The notes: generated by a model not told the origin, from the sequence alone. A DNA stretch of 64,000 bases from CAYUQT01 sp964446835 (GCA_964446835.1 CAYUQT010000050.1:10577-74576); one strand, 5' to 3'. Numbered from the stretch's first letter, positions 53,643 through 63,726 are shown. Program-made: numbers and translations.

Positions 53643-54376
53643 TGAAAGGCGTGGTTCTGGCCGGTGGACTCGGTTCGAGACTGTTGCCGCTGACGAAGGT
53701 GACCAACAAGCACCTTCTTCCGGTCTACAACAAGCCCATGGTGTACTATCCTCTGGAGTGCCTGGTGAACGCCGGCATCGAAGAGGTGATGCTCGTGACC
53801 GGCGGAAATCGGGCGGGTGATTTTCTTCGGTTGCTGGGCAACGGCAAGGAAGTGGGGCTGCGGCGACTGCACTATGCCTATCAGGAGGGTGAGGGCGGGA
53901 TCGCCGAGGCGCTGAGTCTGGCGGAGGATTTTGCCGACGGCGGCAAGATCGTTGTGATCCTCGGCGACAACATCATCGAGAAGAACATCCGGCGTGCCAC
54001 TGCGGACTTTTTCAGCCAGCGGGAAGGCGCCAAGATCATGCTGAAGGAGGTCACCGATCCGCAGCGGTTCGGCGTGCCTGAGATCGATGGCAAGCGGATC
54101 GTCGGGATTGAAGAGAAGCCCAAACAGCCGAAAAGCAATTATGCGGTTATCGGCATCTACTTCTACGACGGCAAGGTTTTCGAGTTCATCAAGACACTGA
54201 AGCCGTCGGGGCGGGGTGAGATGGAGATCACCGACGTCAACAATGCGTACATCCAGGCCGGGTCGATGACGTACGAGATCATCGACGGCTGGTGGACGGA
54301 CGCGGGAACGTTTGAGTCCCTGCTGTATGCGAACAACCTGGTCGCCAAGGGTGGGGCGAACCGGTTGGATGAGTGA
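53642..54376 (+). CDS. rfbA: Glucose-1-phosphate thymidylyltransferase
   Basis: 244 residues. The nucleotide motif VLAGGLGSRLLPLTKVTNKHLLPVYNKPMV and metal site VVILGDNI are visible. The short form of RmlA lacks the C-terminal extension seen in some. It makes dTDP-glucose, the first step of the pathway. It overlaps the rfbC stop by one base. Confidence 0.93.
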   Translation: MKGVVLAGGLGSRLLPLTKVTNKHLLPVYNKPMVYYPLECLVNAGIEEVMLVTGGNRAGDFLRLLGNGKEVGLRRLHYAYQEGEGGIAEALSLAEDFADGGKIVVILGDNIIEKNIRRATADFFSQREGAKIMLKEVTDPQRFGVPEIDGKRIVGIEEKPKQPKSNYAVIGIYFYDGKVFEFIKTLKPSGRGEMEITDVNNAYIQAGSMTYEIIDGWWTDAGTFESLLYANNLVAKGGANRLDE

Positions 54377-54383
54377 ACCGACT

Positions 54384-55406
54384 ATGAAGCGTATTCTTGT
54401 GACGGGTGGGGCGGGTTTCATCGGCTCGAACTTCGTTCACTGGGCGTTGAAGGCGTGGCCGGCCTCGCAGATCGTCAATCTGGACGTGCTGACCTATGCG
54501 GGCAATCTGTCGAACCTCGCGGGGGTTCAGGACAATCCCCGTTACGAGTTCGTTCGCGGGGACATCACCGACGCGGCAGCGGTGGATAGCGTGATGGGCA
54601 GCGGCGTCGACGCGGTGATCAATTTTGCGGCCGAGAGCCATGTCGACCGCAGCCTGATGTCCTCGGAGACGTTTGTGCGGACCAATGTGCTGGGCACGCA
54701 GCAGTTGCTCGACGCGGCCCGGCGGCACAAGGTGGCGCGATTCCTCCAGGTGAGCACGGATGAAGTGTACGGCTCGCTGGGCGCCGACGGGCGATTTACC
54801 GAGACCACGCCGCTGGCGCCGAACAGTCCGTATTCGGCGAGCAAAGCGGCGGCGGATCTGCTCTGCCGGGCGTATTTTCACAGCTTCGGGCTGCCGGTGA
54901 TGACCTCGCGGTGCAGCAACAATTATGGACCCTACCAGTTCCCCGAGAAGGTCATTCCGTTGTTCGTGACGAACCTGTTCGAAGGCAAGAAGGTTCCACT
55001 CTACGGAGACGGGCTGAACGTTCGCGACTGGATCTACGTGGAAGATCACTGTTCGGCGCTGGGGGCGATTCTCGAGCGGGGCCGGCCGGGTGAGGTCTAC
55101 AACATCGGGGCCGACTGCGAGCTGACGAACCTCGACCTGACGCATCGCATCCTGGCGGGGTGCGGTCGCGATTTGAGCTTCATCGAGCCGGTCAAGGATC
55201 GGCCGGCGCACGACCGGCGGTATGCGATCGACTCGGCCAAGGTTCGCGGTGAGCTGGGCTGGAAACCGGCACACACCATCGATGAGGCCCTCACTCGGAC
55301 GATCGACTGGTATCGCAAGAACACCGAGTGGTGGCAATCGATCAAGAGCGGCGAGTATCGCAAGTATTATGAACAGATGTACGGCAACCGGGCCGTTCGC
55401 TCGTAG
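54384..55406 (+). CDS. rfbB: dTDP-glucose 4,6-dehydratase
   Basis: 340 residues. Rossmann motif VTGGAGFIGSNF, STDEVYGSLG (with catalytic Asp/Glu) and YSASKAAADLLC (Tyr-x3-Lys) are visible. ATG 54384 gives the usual N-terminus MKRILVTGG; ATG 54369 overlaps the rfbA stop and is also possible. It forms the 4-keto-6-deoxy sugar. Confidence 0.95.
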   Translation: MKRILVTGGAGFIGSNFVHWALKAWPASQIVNLDVLTYAGNLSNLAGVQDNPRYEFVRGDITDAAAVDSVMGSGVDAVINFAAESHVDRSLMSSETFVRTNVLGTQQLLDAARRHKVARFLQVSTDEVYGSLGADGRFTETTPLAPNSPYSASKAAADLLCRAYFHSFGLPVMTSRCSNNYGPYQFPEKVIPLFVTNLFEGKKVPLYGDGLNVRDWIYVEDHCSALGAILERGRPGEVYNIGADCELTNLDLTHRILAGCGRDLSFIEPVKDRPAHDRRYAIDSAKVRGELGWKPAHTIDEALTRTIDWYRKNTEWWQSIKSGEYRKYYEQMYGNRAVRS

Positions 55407-55438
55407 CGCCCGCGATGCCGGGGGGAGACCCTCCTGAG

Positions 55439-56320
55439 ATGCAGCCTGTCGTATTGTTCGGTTCGGGTGGAATGCTGGGGACGGACCTGGTGTCGGCATG
55501 GCAGCATGCCCGCCGGGCCGAGCCGGATCGGTATGGCGAACTCGTACCGGTGGCCGATCCCAGTGTGGTGGAAATTACCGATCCCGCTGCCGTGGACGCA
55601 TTCGTCGGCAGGCACCGTCCCGGGCTGGTGATCAACTGCGCCGCGTACACCGATGTGGAAGGGTGCACGCGCGATCCCGCATTGGCGATGAAGGTGAACG
55701 CGACGGCCGCGGGCAGCATCGCGGCGGCTGCGCAACGGGTCGGAGCCCATGTGCTCTACATCTCCACGGATTTCGTTTATGACGGCCGGCTGAATCGGCC
55801 GTATATCGAGAACGATCCGGTGGGTCCGCTCAGCGCGTATGCCGAGTCGAAGCTGGCCGGCGAGCGAGAGGTTCGGGCCCATGTGCCGCAGGCGTGCATC
55901 GTGCGAACCGCCTGGCTGTACGGCATCGCCGGCAAGAGCTTCGTCGGCACGATGCTTCGTCTGGGGGAGACGAAGGACGAGCTCCGCGTCGTGGCCGATC
56001 AGCGCGGTTGCCCGACGTATACGGTGGATCTGGCCGAGGCGATCCTCCAACTGGTTCGCGTCGGGGCCACGGGCCTGGTTCACGCCGTCAACTCGGGCGA
56101 AACGACCTGGCACGGTCTGGCCGCGACGGCGTTGAGGTTCGCGGGACGGGCCACGCGGGTTGTCCCGATCACGGCGGCCGAATACGGCAGCCCGACGCCT
56201 CGCCCTGCCTACAGCGTGCTTTCGACGTCGCGGTATACGGCCCTGACGGGGCGACGGCTGCGACCGTGGGACCAGGCGTTGGCGGAGTTCGTTTCACTCT
56301 ATCAGAGCAAGCGGCGGTGA
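55439..56320 (+). CDS. rfbD: dTDP-4-dehydrorhamnose reductase
   Basis: 293 residues. FGSGGMLGTDLV at the N-terminus, YISTDFVYDG, and YAESKLAGE are family motifs. The final step makes dTDP-L-rhamnose. ATG 55439 is preferred; ATG 55415 is 24 bases earlier. It completes the four-gene pathway, all on the plus strand with small gaps. Confidence 0.93.
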   Translation: MQPVVLFGSGGMLGTDLVSAWQHARRAEPDRYGELVPVADPSVVEITDPAAVDAFVGRHRPGLVINCAAYTDVEGCTRDPALAMKVNATAAGSIAAAAQRVGAHVLYISTDFVYDGRLNRPYIENDPVGPLSAYAESKLAGEREVRAHVPQACIVRTAWLYGIAGKSFVGTMLRLGETKDELRVVADQRGCPTYTVDLAEAILQLVRVGATGLVHAVNSGETTWHGLAATALRFAGRATRVVPITAAEYGSPTPRPAYSVLSTSRYTALTGRRLRPWDQALAEFVSLYQSKRR

Positions 56321-56392
56321 GGTTGTGTGTTGTTGCGGCGACGCGGGGGCTTTTCGACCGGGCTTCGCTGCCGTTCAAATCCTCGATTCCCG

Positions 56393-56420
56393 TTGACAAG
56401 GTTTCCGTGGTCACTAGACT
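56393..56420 (+). promoter_or_regulatory. Candidate promoter of the uxaE-type operon
   Basis: TTGACA (56393-56398) and TAGACT (56415-56420) are separated by 16 bases, giving a short leader (about 35 bases) before the ATG at 56458. Confidence 0.5.
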
Positions 56421-56457
56421 CTGAGTTTCGCCCGCAGACGACGGGCGGGGAGTCGAT

Positions 56458-58050
56458 ATGAGCGTTCTCGAGCAATGGATGGGTGGTCGTGGGCTGTCGC
56501 CGTGTTTAGATGATGCCGTTGCGGCCGAGTGCGCCGAGCAGATCGGTCGCCTCGCGAAGGGTCGTGTGTATGCGGCATCGGTGGTCGACGCGGGCGGACG
56601 GCTCGTGGCCCTGATCCGGCGGTCTGAGGGCAGACGACTGGTTGTGGTGTGCAAGGGATCGGGTGTGGAGCCGCCTCTTGCCGCGGTGGACACGATCGTT
56701 TCGCAGGTTGCGGGCCAGGCGGTGACGGCCTGGGTCTTCGACTTGAATGGACAGGCGGCGGGGCTGATCCGCCAGTGGTGCCCGTTCGCCCGGCCGCAGG
56801 TGCTGGGCCTGGCGACTTCGTTTGGCGCGGGGGACCGGCTGGGCCTTGCGGGTCCGGGGCATATCCGGGCGGGTCGCCGGTGTGGCAAGGGCATTCGCCT
56901 GGTGCTGGCACAGCAGAGTGCTCGGGAGCTGATGCGGACGCAACGGACGGCTCAAGAGGTGGTGGACGCGGCGACGTGGGCGGTGCTCCAGGAGGGCTAT
57001 CGGGAGAGCTGGGGGGCGGATGCGGACCACCTCAAGACGCCCGCCGACGTGGATGCCGCGGCGGCGGCAGGGTTCACGATGTTCACGATCGACCCGGGCG
57101 ACCACGTGGACAACAAGGCCGACCGGCTGTCGCAAACCGATCTGGTCCTTCGGTACGACGAGATGTCGTGGAAGGACCTCGAAACGACTTCGGACGCGAT
57201 GTGGCACAAGTATGTCGGCATCACGTACAAGCTGGACGACCATCTGACGCTGGTCAGCGAGACGCCCGAAGACCTGATGCGGGCGGCGGTGAAGTATGGC
57301 GCGGCGATCATTCATACGGTGACGATGTCGCGTCATATCGCCCGAGTGATGGGCGACCGTCCGTTTGAGATCGAGGTGTCGGTCGATGAGACGCTGACGC
57401 CGACGACGGTGTTCGAGCACTTCTTCGTGGCCACCGAATTGAAGCGGCTTGGGGTGCCGAACGTGGTGAGCCTGGCGCCCCGGTTCATCGGGGAGTTCGA
57501 GAAGGGCATCGATTACAAGGGCGACCTGAAGCGATTCGAGCAGACCGTGCAGCAGCACGTTGTGGTGGCGCGCCATTGCGGTCCGTACAAACTGAGCATT
57601 CATTCCGGCAGCGACAAGTTCAGCATCTATCCGGCGATCGCGCGGCACGTCGACGGATGCGTGCACGTGAAGACGGCCGGGACGAGCTATCTGGAGGCGC
57701 TGCGCGTGATCGGTAGCGTCGATCCGGGGCTCTTCCGCGAGATCTATACCTTCGCCTGCGAGCGGTATGAACAGGATCGCGCGAGCTATCACGTGTCGGC
57801 CGATCGAGCCTCGCTGCCCAAGCCTTCGGATCTGTCGAGCGAGCAGATGCCCGGCCTGCTGGATCGTCCGGACACGCGGCAGGTGTTCCACGTGACGTTC
57901 GGTTCGGTTCTGACGAGCACGGACGGCCATGGAAAGGGCCTGTTCCGGCCGCGTCTTCTGGCGGGATTGGACGCCCACGAAGAGGAGCATTACGCCGCCC
58001 TGATTCACCATATCGGGCGGCATATGGAGCCGTTCGCCCGGGTCGTCTGA
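56458..58050 (+). CDS. uxaE: Tagaturonate epimerase (UxaE-like)
   Basis: 530 residues. Conserved motifs of the tagaturonate/fructuronate epimerase family are visible: KTPADVDAAAAAGFTMFTID, FEIEVSVDETLTPTT and KLSIHSGSDKFSIYP. The N-terminal about 130 residues form a small extra domain. The reaction converts D-tagaturonate to D-fructuronate, joining galacturonate breakdown to the glucuronate route. The next gene on the same strand is a probable mannonate dehydrogenase. Confidence 0.85.
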   Translation: MSVLEQWMGGRGLSPCLDDAVAAECAEQIGRLAKGRVYAASVVDAGGRLVALIRRSEGRRLVVVCKGSGVEPPLAAVDTIVSQVAGQAVTAWVFDLNGQAAGLIRQWCPFARPQVLGLATSFGAGDRLGLAGPGHIRAGRRCGKGIRLVLAQQSARELMRTQRTAQEVVDAATWAVLQEGYRESWGADADHLKTPADVDAAAAAGFTMFTIDPGDHVDNKADRLSQTDLVLRYDEMSWKDLETTSDAMWHKYVGITYKLDDHLTLVSETPEDLMRAAVKYGAAIIHTVTMSRHIARVMGDRPFEIEVSVDETLTPTTVFEHFFVATELKRLGVPNVVSLAPRFIGEFEKGIDYKGDLKRFEQTVQQHVVVARHCGPYKLSIHSGSDKFSIYPAIARHVDGCVHVKTAGTSYLEALRVIGSVDPGLFREIYTFACERYEQDRASYHVSADRASLPKPSDLSSEQMPGLLDRPDTRQVFHVTFGSVLTSTDGHGKGLFRPRLLAGLDAHEEEHYAALIHHIGRHMEPFARVV

Positions 58051-58150
58051 TCGTTGGAGGGCTTGAGGGGCCGGGCCCATGGCGAGCGGTGCATGCAACC
58101 GGGGCACCGCGGCCCGCAGATAGGACCATCGCGTTTTCATTGGAGGCATC

Positions 58151-58978
58151 ATGGCGAATATAGCAGGGCAGTTTGACATCAAGGGCCAGGTCATTGTGGT
58201 GACCGGTGGCGGGGGCATTCTGTGCAGTTCGATGGCTCAGATGCTGGCGGCCCATGGGGCGAAGGTGGCGGTTCTCGATTTGTTCGAGGACAAGGCCAAG
58301 GCGGTGGCCGAGGCGATCTGTTCTTCCGGCGGCACGGCGATATCGGTCAAGTGCGACGTGCTGAACAAGCCGAGCGTCGAGCAGGCGTGCCAGGCGGTCA
58401 TCGGGGCCTTCGGGCGTATCGATGTGCTGATCAACGGTGCAGGCGGTAACAAGAAGGATGCGACGACCAGTGCGGAGATGAGCTTCTTCGATCTGCCTGC
58501 CGAGGCGGTTCGCTGGGTATTCGATCTCAACATCATCGGCACGATTCTGCCCAGCCAGGTGTTCGGAAAGGTCATGGCTCAGCAGAAGAAGGGCACCATC
58601 CTGAATCTGTCGAGCATGTCGGCATTCAAGCCCCTGACCAAGGTACTGGCCTATTCGGCTGCCAAGGCGGGCGTGAGCAACTTCACGATGTGGCTGGCGG
58701 TTCATATGTCGCAGAACTACTCACCGGACATCCGCGTGAATGCGGTGGCGCCCGGCTTCTTCCTGACCGAACAGAACCGCTTCCTCCTGACGGACGAAAA
58801 GAGCGGCCAACTGACGCCGCGCGGCAAGCAGATTCTGGATCATACACCCATGGCCCGGTTCGGACAGCCGGAGGACCTCCTGGGAACGGTCCTCTGGCTG
58901 CTGAGCCCGGCCTCGAAGTTCGTTCATGGGGCCGTCATTCCCGTGGACGGTGGGTTCGCGGCTTATTGCGGCGTCTAG
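58151..58978 (+). CDS. SDR-family D-mannonate oxidoreductase (UxuB-like)
   Basis: 275 residues. Cofactor motif VTGGGGILCSSMAQML, LINGAGGNKKDAT and YSAAKAGVSNFT (Tyr-x3-Lys) are present. The GGNKKDATTS loop is typical of SDR fructuronate reductases. With UxaE it would carry tagaturonate to mannonate. It has its own strong ribosome site (GGAGGC) 101 bases after uxaE. The other steps (mannonate dehydratase, KDG kinase) are not in the window. Confidence 0.8.
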   Translation: MANIAGQFDIKGQVIVVTGGGGILCSSMAQMLAAHGAKVAVLDLFEDKAKAVAEAICSSGGTAISVKCDVLNKPSVEQACQAVIGAFGRIDVLINGAGGNKKDATTSAEMSFFDLPAEAVRWVFDLNIIGTILPSQVFGKVMAQQKKGTILNLSSMSAFKPLTKVLAYSAAKAGVSNFTMWLAVHMSQNYSPDIRVNAVAPGFFLTEQNRFLLTDEKSGQLTPRGKQILDHTPMARFGQPEDLLGTVLWLLSPASKFVHGAVIPVDGGFAAYCGV

Positions 58979-59031
58979 TCGCACCACGGCGATGACGCTG
59001 GGGATTGCCGGCAGCGGCTGACATTAAGAAG

Positions 59032-59066
59032 ACAGGGTGGATCAGGCGATCCACCCTGTTGGTTTT
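59032..59066 (+). terminator. Rho-independent terminator between convergent operons
   Basis: ACAGGGTGGATC (59032-59043) pairs perfectly with GATCCACCCTGT (59048-59059) over a four-base loop, followed by TGGTTTT. It ends the uxaE operon, and may act on glnS from the other side. Confidence 0.85.
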
Positions 59067-59097
59067 GTGGGAGTCGACGGCCCTGATCGCTCGGGGC

Positions 59098-60846
59098 TCA
59101 CTTGCCCGTCTTTTCGATCTTGGCCCAGGAATCGCGGAGCGAGACGGTGCGGTTGAAGATGATCGCGCCGGGCTTCGAGTCGTTATCGACGCAGAAGTAG
59201 CCGAGGCGTTCGAACTGGAACCGGTCGCCGACGGCGGCGGCCGACAGGCCGGGTTCGAGCTTGCAGCCGGTCAGAACCTCCAGCGAGTTGGGGTTGAGGT
59301 TCGACTTGTAGTCTTTGCCCGGCTCGACGTCGTCGGGATCGGGCTTGGCGAACAGGTGGTCGTACAAGCGGACCTCGGCATCGACCGCGTGGGCGGCCGA
59401 GACCCAGTGGATCGTCCCCTTGACCTTGCGGCCGTCGGGTGAGTCGCCGCCTCGCGTGGCGGGGTCGTAGGTGCAGTGGATCTCGACGACCTTTCCGGTC
59501 TGGGGGTCTTTGACGAAATCCTTACAGGTCACGTAGTAGCCGTAGCGAAGGCGGACCTCACGCCCCGGGGCCAGCCGGTAGAACTGCTTGGGCGGGTCTT
59601 CACGGAAGTCGTCCTGCTCGATGTAGAGCACCCTGGAGAACGGCACCTTGCGGGTGCCCATCGAGGGGTCCTCGGGGTTGTTGACGGCATCGAGCGGGTC
59701 GACCTGCCCCTCGGGGTAGTTGTCGATGACGAGCTTGAGGGGGTGCAGGACGGCCATGGCCCGAGCTGCCCGCTTGTTCAGGTCTTCGCGGAGGCAGTGT
59801 TCGAGCAGGGCGATGTCGACGGTGCCCTCGAATTTCGAGACGCCGATCCGATAGCAGAAGTTGCGGATCGCCTCGGGGGTGTAGCCTCGGCGGCGAAGCC
59901 CCGAGATCGTCGGCATGCGGGGGTCGTCCCAGCCTCGAACGGTGCCGGTCTTGACGAGATCGAGCAGACGCCGCTTGCTCATGACGGTGTAGGTGATGTT
60001 CAGACGCGCGAATTCGATCTGCTGCGGGTGCCACACGCCGAGCTGATCGAGGCACCAGTCGTAGAGGGGGCGGTGGTTCTCGAACTCGAGGGTACAGATC
60101 GAGTGCGTGATGCGTTCGATCGAGTCGGACTGCCCATGGGCCCAGTCGTACATCGGGTAGATGCACCATGCGTCGCCGGTTCGATGGTGGTGGGCGCGAA
60201 GGATGCGGTACATGACGGGGTCGCGCATGTTGATGTTCGGCGAGGACATGTCGATTCGGGATCGCAGCACGCGCGAGCCGTCGGGGAATTCGCCGGCCCG
60301 CATCCGTCGGAACAGGTCGAGGTTTTCCTCGACGGAGCGGCTGCGGAAGGGGCTCTCTTTGCCGGCCTCGGTGAGCGAGCCTCTGAAGTCGCGGGTCTCT
60401 TCGGCCTTCAGATCGCAGACATAGGCCTTGCCGTCCCTGATCAGTTGCTCGGCCCACTGATAGAGCTGCTCGAAGTAATCGGAGGCGTAGTACAGATGCT
60501 CGCCCCAATCGAACCCGAGCCATCGGACGTCGCGCTGGATCGACTCGACGTACTCTTCCTCTTCCTTGGCGGGGTTGGTGTCGTCGAATCGCAGGTGGCA
60601 CACGCCGCCGAACTGCTGGGCGATACCGAAATTCAGGCAGATGCTCTTGGCATGCCCGATGTGCAGATAGCCGTTGGGTTCCGGCGGGAATCGCGTGGCC
60701 ACGCGCCCGTTCCACTTGTTGGACTGGATGTCGGCCACGACGATGTCGCGGACGAAGTCCTTCGGGGCGGAGGTCTCGGCACCCGCCTCGCCGGGGGTGT
60801 TCTCGCCTTTGGGGTCAGGTTTCTTTTCAGGATCCGGCTTGGACAT
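59098..60846 (-). CDS. glnS: Glutaminyl-tRNA synthetase
   Basis: 582 residues from ATG 60846, five bases after GAGGTGG; an earlier ATG at 60879 is possible. The N-terminal tail of about 30 residues is rich in Lys and Pro. The class I signature GYLHIGHAKS and a KMSKR-like site (VMSKRRLL) are present, with the C-terminal beta-barrel domains. It charges tRNA-Gln directly, so the amidotransferase route is not the sole route here. It lies 76 bases after gltX on the same strand. Confidence 0.93.
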   Translation of the reverse strand: MSKPDPEKKPDPKGENTPGEAGAETSAPKDFVRDIVVADIQSNKWNGRVATRFPPEPNGYLHIGHAKSICLNFGIAQQFGGVCHLRFDDTNPAKEEEEYVESIQRDVRWLGFDWGEHLYYASDYFEQLYQWAEQLIRDGKAYVCDLKAEETRDFRGSLTEAGKESPFRSRSVEENLDLFRRMRAGEFPDGSRVLRSRIDMSSPNINMRDPVMYRILRAHHHRTGDAWCIYPMYDWAHGQSDSIERITHSICTLEFENHRPLYDWCLDQLGVWHPQQIEFARLNITYTVMSKRRLLDLVKTGTVRGWDDPRMPTISGLRRRGYTPEAIRNFCYRIGVSKFEGTVDIALLEHCLREDLNKRAARAMAVLHPLKLVIDNYPEGQVDPLDAVNNPEDPSMGTRKVPFSRVLYIEQDDFREDPPKQFYRLAPGREVRLRYGYYVTCKDFVKDPQTGKVVEIHCTYDPATRGGDSPDGRKVKGTIHWVSAAHAVDAEVRLYDHLFAKPDPDDVEPGKDYKSNLNPNSLEVLTGCKLEPGLSAAAVGDRFQFERLGYFCVDNDSKPGAIIFNRTVSLRDSWAKIEKTGK

Positions 60847-60954
60847 GTCTTGCCACCTCGGTTGCCCAGGGTTGGTCATTCCGGCCGCCGACGCGCCCGG
60901 CCATGCCTTCGGGGCAGCTCGCTGTTCACTCCAGAACGCTCACCATGATAGTCT

Positions 60955-62439
60955 TCAGCCCTGCCTGCTGGCCAGGCAGTGGTCTATTCTCGCCAACACG
61001 CGGTCTTTGCCCAGCAGCGAGAGCGTGTCGTAGATCGACGGGCTGATGGTGCCGCCGGTCAGCGCCACGCGCAGCGGCTGGGCGATCTTACCCAGGTCGG
61101 TTCCCCTTTCCTTGGTGACGGCTTCGAGAAAGGCCTCGAGGCCGGCCGGCGACCAGTCGGACTGTCCTGCCAGGCGTGGCCGGAGGTCGATCAACGTGGC
61201 ATAGCCCGTGCCGTCGCCCTTGGCCAGGACCTTCTGCACCGCCTTGGGGTCGTAGACGACGTCGGTGTCGTGCGTGAACACGAAGCGGCTCTTGGTGTCC
61301 ACGTCGGCGAAGGTGCGGAAGCCCTTGCAGGCCTGGAGCAGCGTTCGCAACAGGGCGTCGTCGGCCTGCTTGAGGGGAATATCGTTGCAGGACAGGTAGT
61401 CCTTCAGGCAGCTCAGGAGCCGGGCGTTCCCCGCGTCGGTCGACAGGGCGTCGGCTGCGGCCTGCGTGTTGAAGGCCATGAGCTTGTCGCGGTCGAACTT
61501 GGCATTGCTCTTGCCGATGCCTTCCATGGTGAAGAGTTCGACCATCTCGGCCAGCGACAGGCGTTCGCGATCCTGGCCGGGCGACCAGCCGAGCAGGGCG
61601 ATGAAGTTCACCATGACTTCCGGCAGGAAGCCGGCCGCCTTGAAGGCGTGCACGTCGACGTCGCCGTCTCTCTTGGAGAGCTTCTTGCCCTGCATGTTGA
61701 AGATCAGGGGCAGATGGGCGTAGTCGGGGTGCGGATAGCCCAGTGCCTCCTGGAGTGCCAGGTGCTTGGGCGTATTCATCAGGTGTTCCTGGCCGCGAAG
61801 GACCAGGCTGATCTTCATCTCGTAGTCGTCGACGACGTTGGCCAGATGGAAGGTCGGTCCGCCGTCGGACTTCAGGATGATGAAGTCCTCGAGTTCGTCC
61901 TGGCCCATGGTCACATCGCCGAGGATCCGGTCGTGAATGACGACGTCGCGTGGCGGCATGGCGAATCGGACGACGACGGGGCGTCCCTCGCTCCGGGCGG
62001 CCTGGGCGGCGGCCTCGGTGGGCAGGGTATCGGGCCGCGGATACTTGAACGTCTGCTTGGCGGCCACGGCCTTCTGCCGAAGGGCTTCAAGTTCCTCGGG
62101 GGTCTCGAAGGCATAGTAGGCGCGTCCGGACTCCAGGAGCTTTCGGACGGCGGCCATGTAGAGGTCGCCACGTTCGCCCTGGCGATAGGGGCCGTAGTCG
62201 CCGCCGACGAGCGGGCCTTCGTCCCAGTCGATGCCGAGCCACTGGAGGTCCTGGCAGATCTTTCCGATGGCGTCTTCGACGTGGCGGCTCCGGTCGGTGT
62301 CTTCAATTCGGAGGATGAACCGTCCGCCATGATGTCGGGCGAGGAGGTAGTTGAACAGCGCCGTCCGGGCGCCACCCACATGGAGGTAGCCCGTGGGCGA
62401 GGGGGCAAAACGTACACGAAGCGCGGGGGTCGTCACCAT
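60955..62439 (-). CDS. gltX: Glutamyl-tRNA synthetase
   Basis: 494 residues from ATG 62439, four bases after AGAGGTG. It has the HIGH-type site FAPSPTGYLHVGGARTALFN and the KMSKS-like site GKKLSKRDGDVDV, with the anticodon-binding helices at the C-terminus. An open frame upstream gives about 94 extra residues that do not fit the family. It charges tRNA-Glu. It lies upstream of glnS in the same operon. Confidence 0.95.
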   Translation of the reverse strand: MVTTPALRVRFAPSPTGYLHVGGARTALFNYLLARHHGGRFILRIEDTDRSRHVEDAIGKICQDLQWLGIDWDEGPLVGGDYGPYRQGERGDLYMAAVRKLLESGRAYYAFETPEELEALRQKAVAAKQTFKYPRPDTLPTEAAAQAARSEGRPVVVRFAMPPRDVVIHDRILGDVTMGQDELEDFIILKSDGGPTFHLANVVDDYEMKISLVLRGQEHLMNTPKHLALQEALGYPHPDYAHLPLIFNMQGKKLSKRDGDVDVHAFKAAGFLPEVMVNFIALLGWSPGQDRERLSLAEMVELFTMEGIGKSNAKFDRDKLMAFNTQAAADALSTDAGNARLLSCLKDYLSCNDIPLKQADDALLRTLLQACKGFRTFADVDTKSRFVFTHDTDVVYDPKAVQKVLAKGDGTGYATLIDLRPRLAGQSDWSPAGLEAFLEAVTKERGTDLGKIAQPLRVALTGGTISPSIYDTLSLLGKDRVLARIDHCLASRQG

Positions 62440-62560
62440 ACACCTCTGGTTCGGAAGCAATGTAACTCTTTCAGTCTCGGCCACGTCACAAGGGCCGACG
62501 CTGAAACGATACAGCATACACACGGGCGGGGTGTTTCGCCAGAACGGCGCGAGAGGGCCT

Positions 62561-63664
62561 TTACTTGTGTTGTGCCGGCCAGGATTGAGTCGTCGTACCC
62601 GGCGGATAGGTGAAGCCTCCCTTGCTCTCCTCCCACCAAGCCCGCATTGCCTCCACAGCCTTCCGTCTGGCTTGGCGATCCTCTGCGGAGAGGGATTTCG
62701 GCCCGGCTGTGCCATAGACAAAACCGAAATCGCGTTTGGCTATACACATGATGCGACTCGCGGCGCCATTCTGGACGTTCCAGTTCTCCGATCGAAGCAG
62801 TTCCACGAGGACGGGCATCGCCTCGACGTACCCCTGCATCGACAGCCGCTCGGCGGCTATGATGCGGCAGGATTCGTCCGTCCCCGGTGTCAGACATGTC
62901 TTGAATACCGGTATGGCCTCTGCGCCATCGCAACCCGCCAGGAGCGATAGTGCGTGTATCCGAGCGCCCCTATCCTTGTCTGTCAGTGCCATCTCACGAA
63001 TGATCGGAAAAGCCTCAGGAATGGACTCAGCGCCGGCCTTCACGAGCAGAAGAGCAGCGATTCGCTTCTCCGCGTCAGGACTCTTTAAGTCGTTCAGGAT
63101 CTCCCCTCTCTTCCCCTCCACATGCTTCCTCATTCGAGCCTTCTCTGCCTCGCCCTGTGCCTTCGCTCGCTGTTCAGGCGGCAGCGCCATGATACGACGA
63201 CGCTCTTCCGCCAAGGCCCGTTCTGCAGCGACTCTCCCGTCCCGCTCTTTCCACTCTTCAAGCACCTTCCTTGCACCCTCGCGAACATCGGGTGACGGAT
63301 CCTCCTTCGCCAGACGCTCCACATCCGCCTTGAGCTCGTGAAGGTCCTCGTTGAACGCCTGACTGATCCCGTAGAACCTCTCCCGAGAGCTACGCCCGGG
63401 GTCGTTCATCATGGACCTTGAGTACTCGATACTCTTCCCTCTCGAATCCCGACTGCGCTCACGGGCATCCACCGCCCGCTTCTTCATCGACTCATCATAT
63501 CTCTTGCGCAGTGCTGCCTTTTCGGCCTCGCTCGGGGGCTCAGCAACTCTAGAGGGCCTGCTGCTCGATGGCGGTGCTGTCTCGGCCGCCACCACGGGTG
63601 GTGGGATGAATCCGCAGACGATCATCAGCACAAGCACCAGAGATCCCTTGTGTGTCTGCGTCAT
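62561..63664 (-). CDS. Exported HEAT-repeat protein
   Basis: 367 residues from ATG 63664 with AGGAG upstream. The N-terminus is a signal peptide (KGSLVLVLMIVCGFIPPPVVAAE). A long charged helical region (about 45-190, rich in Glu, Lys and Arg) precedes HEAT-type repeats (about 190-320). No catalytic motif is seen. The function could be scaffold or regulation at the envelope. Confidence 0.7.
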   Translation of the reverse strand: MTQTHKGSLVLVLMIVCGFIPPPVVAAETAPPSSSRPSRVAEPPSEAEKAALRKRYDESMKKRAVDARERSRDSRGKSIEYSRSMMNDPGRSSRERFYGISQAFNEDLHELKADVERLAKEDPSPDVREGARKVLEEWKERDGRVAAERALAEERRRIMALPPEQRAKAQGEAEKARMRKHVEGKRGEILNDLKSPDAEKRIAALLLVKAGAESIPEAFPIIREMALTDKDRGARIHALSLLAGCDGAEAIPVFKTCLTPGTDESCRIIAAERLSMQGYVEAMPVLVELLRSENWNVQNGAASRIMCIAKRDFGFVYGTAGPKSLSAEDRQARRKAVEAMRAWWEESKGGFTYPPGTTTQSWPAQHK

Positions 63665-63726
63665 CGATACGGCTCCTGACAGGGCACGAGAAAGGGGACC
63701 ATCTGCTGTGTCACAAGAGAGGAATG

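Noticed and set aside
62440..62721. N-terminal extension of gltX
   Set aside because: The family starts at about the HIGH motif; ATG 62439 has a ribosome site and gives the normal start.
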